Assembly (NCBI GenBank): GCA_902363045.1
Contig: CABIYX010000003.1
Location: 3,419-67,418 of the forward strand
Direction: 5' to 3'
Length of the DNA stretch: 64,000 bases
From: Clostridiales bacterium
Lineage (GTDB): Bacteria > Bacillota > Clostridia > Oscillospirales > Oscillospiraceae
Shown: positions 60,845-64,000 of the stretch, piece after piece
How positions within the stretch are numbered: the stretch's first letter is position 1
How the letters are laid out: each line of letters starts with the position of its first letter
Program-made: the position numbers and the translations under genes
The notes under the pieces: model-generated
Databases searched by the model: none
Told to the model about the DNA's origin: nothing
The model's input: the letters and a program-made list of their open reading frames with translations, nothing else

Positions 60845-62023
60845 ATGCCACAGCTCAGCCGCCGCGTGCAGCTGTTCACCGACTCCGTGATCCGGCGGAT
60901 GACCCGGATCAGCGAGCAGTATGACGCCATCAATCTCTCCCAGGGCTACCCCGACTTCGACCCGCCCCGCCCCCTGCTGGACCGCCTAGCCCAGGTGGCC
61001 TATGAGGGGCCGCACCAGTACTCTGTCACCTATGGAGCCCAGAACCTCCGGGAGGCCCTGGCGGACAAGCACAGCCGGGCCACCGGCCGGGCCGTGGACC
61101 CCAACGCCCAGGTACTGGTCACCTGCGGCGGCACCGAGGCCATGATGTCCGCCATGATGACGGTGTGCAACCCCGGGGACAAGGTGATCGTATTCAGTCC
61201 CTTCTATGAGAATTACGGGGCGGACGCCATTCTCTCCGGGGCGGAGCCCATCTACATCCCTCTGGTCCCGCCCGCCTTTGATTTTGACCGCGCCGCTCTG
61301 GAGGACGCCTTCCGCCAGGGGGCCAAGGCCATCATCGTCTGCAACCCCTCCAACCCCACAGGCAAGGTCTTTACCCGGGAGGAGCTGGAGTACATCGGCG
61401 CCCTGGCCCGGCGGTATGACGCGTATGTCATCACCGACGAGGTGTATGAGCACATCGTGTTCGCCCCCTTCCACCATGTCCACATGGCCGGCCTGCCCGG
61501 GATGGAGGACCGGACCATCACTTGCAGTTCCCTGTCCAAGACCTACTCCATCACCGGCTGGCGGCTGGGCTATCTCATCGGCCCGGCGGAGGTCATCGAG
61601 CACGCCAAAAAGGTCCACGACTTTCTCACCGTCGGGGCCCCCGCCCCCCTTCAGGAGGCCGCCTGCGTGGGGGTCCGCTTCCCCCAGTCCTATTATGAGG
61701 AGCTGACCGCCCTGTACACCCGGAAGCGGGATGTGTTCCTGGCGGGCCTGGACCGGCTGGGGCTGAAGCACAACGTCCCCCAGGGGACCTATTTCGTCCT
61801 GCTGGACATCTCGGACTTTCTGGCCCTGGACCGCTTCCGCGGCTGGAGCGACCTGGAGTTCTGCGAGTGGATTATCCGGGAGATCGGCGTCGCCGCGGTG
61901 CCCGGCTCCAGCTTTTTCCGGGAGCCGGTCAATCACCTCATCCGCCTGCACTTCGCCCGGAGCGAGGAGACCCTGGAGCAGGCCCTGGACCGGCTGGCCA
62001 AGCTGGCCGCACTGCTGCACTAA
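60845..62023 (+). CDS. class I/II PLP-dependent aminotransferase
   Basis: 392 residues, AAAGGAGG before the ATG. INLSQGYPDFDPP, VTCGGTEAMMSAM, CNPSNPTGKVFT, ITDEVYEHIVF and SSLSKTYSITGWRLGY, with the PLP Lys in SLSK. The N-terminal GYPDF motif suggests the methionine/kynurenine/aromatic aminotransferase branch. It forms an operon with a second aminotransferase 14 bp downstream, likely under the divergent MerR regulator. Confidence 0.92.
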   Translation: MPQLSRRVQLFTDSVIRRMTRISEQYDAINLSQGYPDFDPPRPLLDRLAQVAYEGPHQYSVTYGAQNLREALADKHSRATGRAVDPNAQVLVTCGGTEAMMSAMMTVCNPGDKVIVFSPFYENYGADAILSGAEPIYIPLVPPAFDFDRAALEDAFRQGAKAIIVCNPSNPTGKVFTREELEYIGALARRYDAYVITDEVYEHIVFAPFHHVHMAGLPGMEDRTITCSSLSKTYSITGWRLGYLIGPAEVIEHAKKVHDFLTVGAPAPLQEAACVGVRFPQSYYEELTALYTRKRDVFLAGLDRLGLKHNVPQGTYFVLLDISDFLALDRFRGWSDLEFCEWIIREIGVAAVPGSSFFREPVNHLIRLHFARSEETLEQALDRLAKLAALLH

Positions 62024-62037
62024 GGAGGTTATACGAC

Positions 62038-63168
62038 ATGGAAATCAAACCCTTTCTGGTAGAAGAATGGATGAATCAATATGAGGTGGGCGCCCGGTAC
62101 AATATCGCCGAGACCTGTGTGGACTCCGTCTCTCTGGACGAGCTGTTCCAGCTCACCGGCGAGGACAAGGAGGCTTTCCTCTCCTCCCTGTGCGCCCGGC
62201 GGCTGACCTATGGGGACATCTTCGGTCAGCCCGCCTTCCTGGAGGGGATCTGCCGCCTGTACCGGGACCTGCGCCCGGAGCAGGTGATCCCCACCCACGG
62301 CGCTGCCGGAGCCAACCACCACCTGTTCTGCGCCCTGGTGGAGCCGGGTGACAAGGTCATCTCCGTTCTGCCCACCTATCAGCAGCTGTACTCCATCCCC
62401 GACGCCCTGGGAGCCCAGGTGGAGCTGCTCCCCCTGTCCCCGGACACCGGCTTTCTGCCCGACCTGGCCCGACTGGAGGAGCTGGCCCAGGGCGGCGTCA
62501 AGCTCATCTGCCTGAACAACCCCAACAACCCCACCGGGGCCCTCATGTCCCAGGAGATGCTGGAGGAGATCGTCGCTATCGCCCGCCGCCACGGGGCCTA
62601 TATCCTGTGCGACGAGGTGTACCGCCATCTCACCCAGGAGGAGGGCTACTGCCCCTCCATCGTGGACCTGTATGAGAAGGGCATCAGCGTCAGCAGTATG
62701 TCCAAGGTGTTCTCCCTGGCTGGGGTCCGGCTGGGCTGGATCGCCTCCCGGGATCCCGGGGTACTGGAACACTGCCTCATCCACCGGGACTACGACCTCA
62801 TCAGCTGCGGAATGCTGGATGAGACGGTAGCCGCCCTGGCCCTGAAGCACGGAGACAAGCTGCTGGCCCGCAACCGGGGCATCGTGCGGGAGAACCTGTC
62901 CATTTTGGACAGCTGGGTCCGGAAGGAGCCCCATGTCTCCTATGTCAAGCCCCAGGCCGGGACCACCGCCCTGGTGTACTACGACCTGGACATCCCCTCC
63001 TATGATTTCTGCCGGGAGATGTATCACACCACCGGGGCCTTCGTCACCCCGGGCGACTGCTTCCAGCAGGAGCGCTGTGTCCGGGTGGGCTACGCCTGTG
63101 ACCGGCAGACCCTGGTGGACGGCCTGGAGGCCATGAGCGCCTTCCTGGCCCAGAAGTCCCAGAACTGA
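62038..63168 (+). CDS. class I/II PLP-dependent aminotransferase, second copy
   Basis: 376 residues from ATG 62038 with TAAGGAGG. PLP motifs: THGAAGANHHLFCAL, LNNPNNPTGALM, LCDEVYRHL and SSMSKVFSLAGVRLGW. It is only distantly related to the first copy, so it has a different substrate rather than being a recent duplication. Some relatives are annotated as capreomycidine-synthase-like or general aminotransferases; the substrate is undetermined. Confidence 0.9.
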   Translation: MEIKPFLVEEWMNQYEVGARYNIAETCVDSVSLDELFQLTGEDKEAFLSSLCARRLTYGDIFGQPAFLEGICRLYRDLRPEQVIPTHGAAGANHHLFCALVEPGDKVISVLPTYQQLYSIPDALGAQVELLPLSPDTGFLPDLARLEELAQGGVKLICLNNPNNPTGALMSQEMLEEIVAIARRHGAYILCDEVYRHLTQEEGYCPSIVDLYEKGISVSSMSKVFSLAGVRLGWIASRDPGVLEHCLIHRDYDLISCGMLDETVAALALKHGDKLLARNRGIVRENLSILDSWVRKEPHVSYVKPQAGTTALVYYDLDIPSYDFCREMYHTTGAFVTPGDCFQQERCVRVGYACDRQTLVDGLEAMSAFLAQKSQN

Positions 63169-63177
63169 ATCCAGACG

Positions 63178-63229
63178 AAAAAAACGCTGCCGGAGGCCGC
63201 TGTTAGGGCGGTCTCCGGCAACGTTTTTT
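63178..63229. terminator. bidirectional terminator
   Basis: AAAAAAACGCTGCCGGAG...CTCCGGCAACGTTTTTT hairpin with runs of A and T on the two sides. Confidence 0.75.
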
Positions 63230-63271
63230 GTTGTCATAAAATACCGGAATCTTCTTGGATGGGAAGCCCCG

Positions 63272-63982
63272 TCAGCCGCCCAGGTAGGCGCGCTTGATCT
63301 CCGGGCTCTCGATCAGCTCCGCGCCAGTGCCGGTGGCCACGATCTTTCCGGTCTCCATCACATAGCCCCGGTGGGCCACGGACAGAGCCATCTGTGCGTT
63401 CTGCTCCACCAGCAGGATGGTGGAGCCCTTCCGGTTCAGGTCCTTGATGATGTCAAAGATCTGCTCCACCAGGATGGGGGCCAGGCCCATAGAGGGCTCG
63501 TCCAGCATCAGCAGCTTGGGATGGGACATGAGGGCGCGGCCCATGGCCAGCATCTGCTGCTCGCCGCCGGACAGCGTGCCCGCCACCTGGCTGCGCCGCT
63601 CCTTCAGACGGGGAAACAGGTCGTACACCATCTCCAGATCCCGGGGCACACCGGCGGGGGGCTGGGTATAGGCCCCCATCTCCAGGTTCTCCTCCACCGA
63701 CATCTGAAGGAACACCCGCCGTCCCTCTGGCACCTGGGCCAGGCCCCGGCCCACCAGCTTGTCGGCGCTCACAGTGTTGATGTCCTGTCCATCAAAGAGG
63801 ATGCTCCCCGTCTTGGAGCGGAGCAGACCGGAGACGGTCTGGAGTGTGGTGGTCTTGCCTGCACCGTTGGCCCCGATGAGGGTGACGATCTCCCCCTGAT
63901 TGACCTGGAAGGAGATGTCCTTGATGGCGTGGATGGCCCCGTAATAGACATTGATGCCCTCTACCTTCAGCAGTGTCTCCAT
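63272..63982 (-). CDS. livF: branched-chain amino acid ABC transporter ATP-binding protein
   Basis: 236 residues, full LivF length. Walker A GANGAGKTTT (about 37-46), signature LSGGEQQMLA (about 137-146), Walker B LLMLDEPSMGLAP and the switch His region LLVEQNAQMAL. GGAGGCGTGACCG before the ATG includes a TGA that is probably the stop of livG, so the rest of the liv operon should lie beyond the right edge. Confidence 0.95.
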   Translation of the reverse strand: METLLKVEGINVYYGAIHAIKDISFQVNQGEIVTLIGANGAGKTTTLQTVSGLLRSKTGSILFDGQDINTVSADKLVGRGLAQVPEGRRVFLQMSVEENLEMGAYTQPPAGVPRDLEMVYDLFPRLKERRSQVAGTLSGGEQQMLAMGRALMSHPKLLMLDEPSMGLAPILVEQIFDIIKDLNRKGSTILLVEQNAQMALSVAHRGYVMETGKIVATGTGAELIESPEIKRAYLGG

Positions 63983-64000
63983 CGGTCACGCCTCCTTCCG

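Noticed and set aside
1..64000. CRISPR array
   Set aside because: No regular repeat-spacer pattern or cas-like gene was seen.

Overview
The window looks like a chromosome segment of a high-GC member of the Oscillospiraceae (Flavonifractor, Lawsonibacter or Pseudoflavonifractor type; the genus is inference). The support is a GC-rich Firmicutes core (RNase Y, HemZ, RecJ, Rel, DusB, a DUF815 ATPase), strong AGGAGG ribosome binding sites, a Spo0A-like domain protein, and TTG/GTG starts. It has two halves. Positions 1 to about 43,500 are accessory DNA made of stacked mobile elements, cargo and decayed genes. Positions 43,600 to 64,000 are ordinary core genome, mostly on the minus strand.

Left part (1-14,700). 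An SGNH hydrolase and an alpha/beta hydrolase overlap by ATGA. Two neighbouring GIY-YIG proteins follow, then a small membrane protein, a stranded copy of an integrase 3' end and an AAA/DUF4143 ATPase. A first integrative mobilizable element (5,613-13,162, minus strand) then reads, in transcription order: excisionase, RepA-like HTH protein, small unknown protein, MobC-like protein, MobP3 relaxase fused to Sel1 repeats, Phd/ParE toxin-antitoxin pair, frameshifted DUF6809 gene, and two overlapping tyrosine recombinases. A DUF6076 protein is divergent from it.

Middle (14,700-28,200). IS debris leads into the most interesting locus, a minus-strand operon at 15,232-26,016. It holds an XRE regulator; a 1195-residue protein joining a DruA-type DUF4338 domain to a DptF-like P-loop ATPase with a Cys cluster; an unrecognised 497-residue protein; a 1584-residue FtsK/DptH-like ATPase that also carries a D...ExK nuclease-like motif; and an SfsA-family nuclease. 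The order parallels the dptFGH restriction module, but there are no dnd modification genes, and the DruE helicase of Druantia is absent. I read it as a hybrid Druantia/Dpt-like defence candidate.

28,000-38,450. Two tRNA 3'-end-like sequences, each followed by a terminator, bracket a second island: a CoiA-like nuclease with a zinc-ribbon membrane protein, a tyrosine recombinase, a Mob relaxase/MobC pair, a RepA-like protein, an excisionase, a sigma-4-like regulator, and a run of six small unknown genes. A broken IS1182-type transposase follows, then a PAS protein that ends where a GGDEF domain should begin, a frameshifted Spo0A-like gene, an XRE/S24-like regulator and an MTA/SAH nucleosidase with a frameshifted tail.

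Core (43,600-64,000). RNase Y, a GH13 amylase, a uridine kinase-like protein, HemZ, an MBL hydrolase, D-aminoacyl-tRNA deacylase, RelA/SpoT, RecJ, an ECF sigma/anti-sigma pair, DusB, a DUF815 ATPase, a MerR regulator divergent from two aminotransferases through a 19-bp-spacer promoter, and LivF at the right edge. Several core intergenic gaps carry a short AATTCC-rich repeat.
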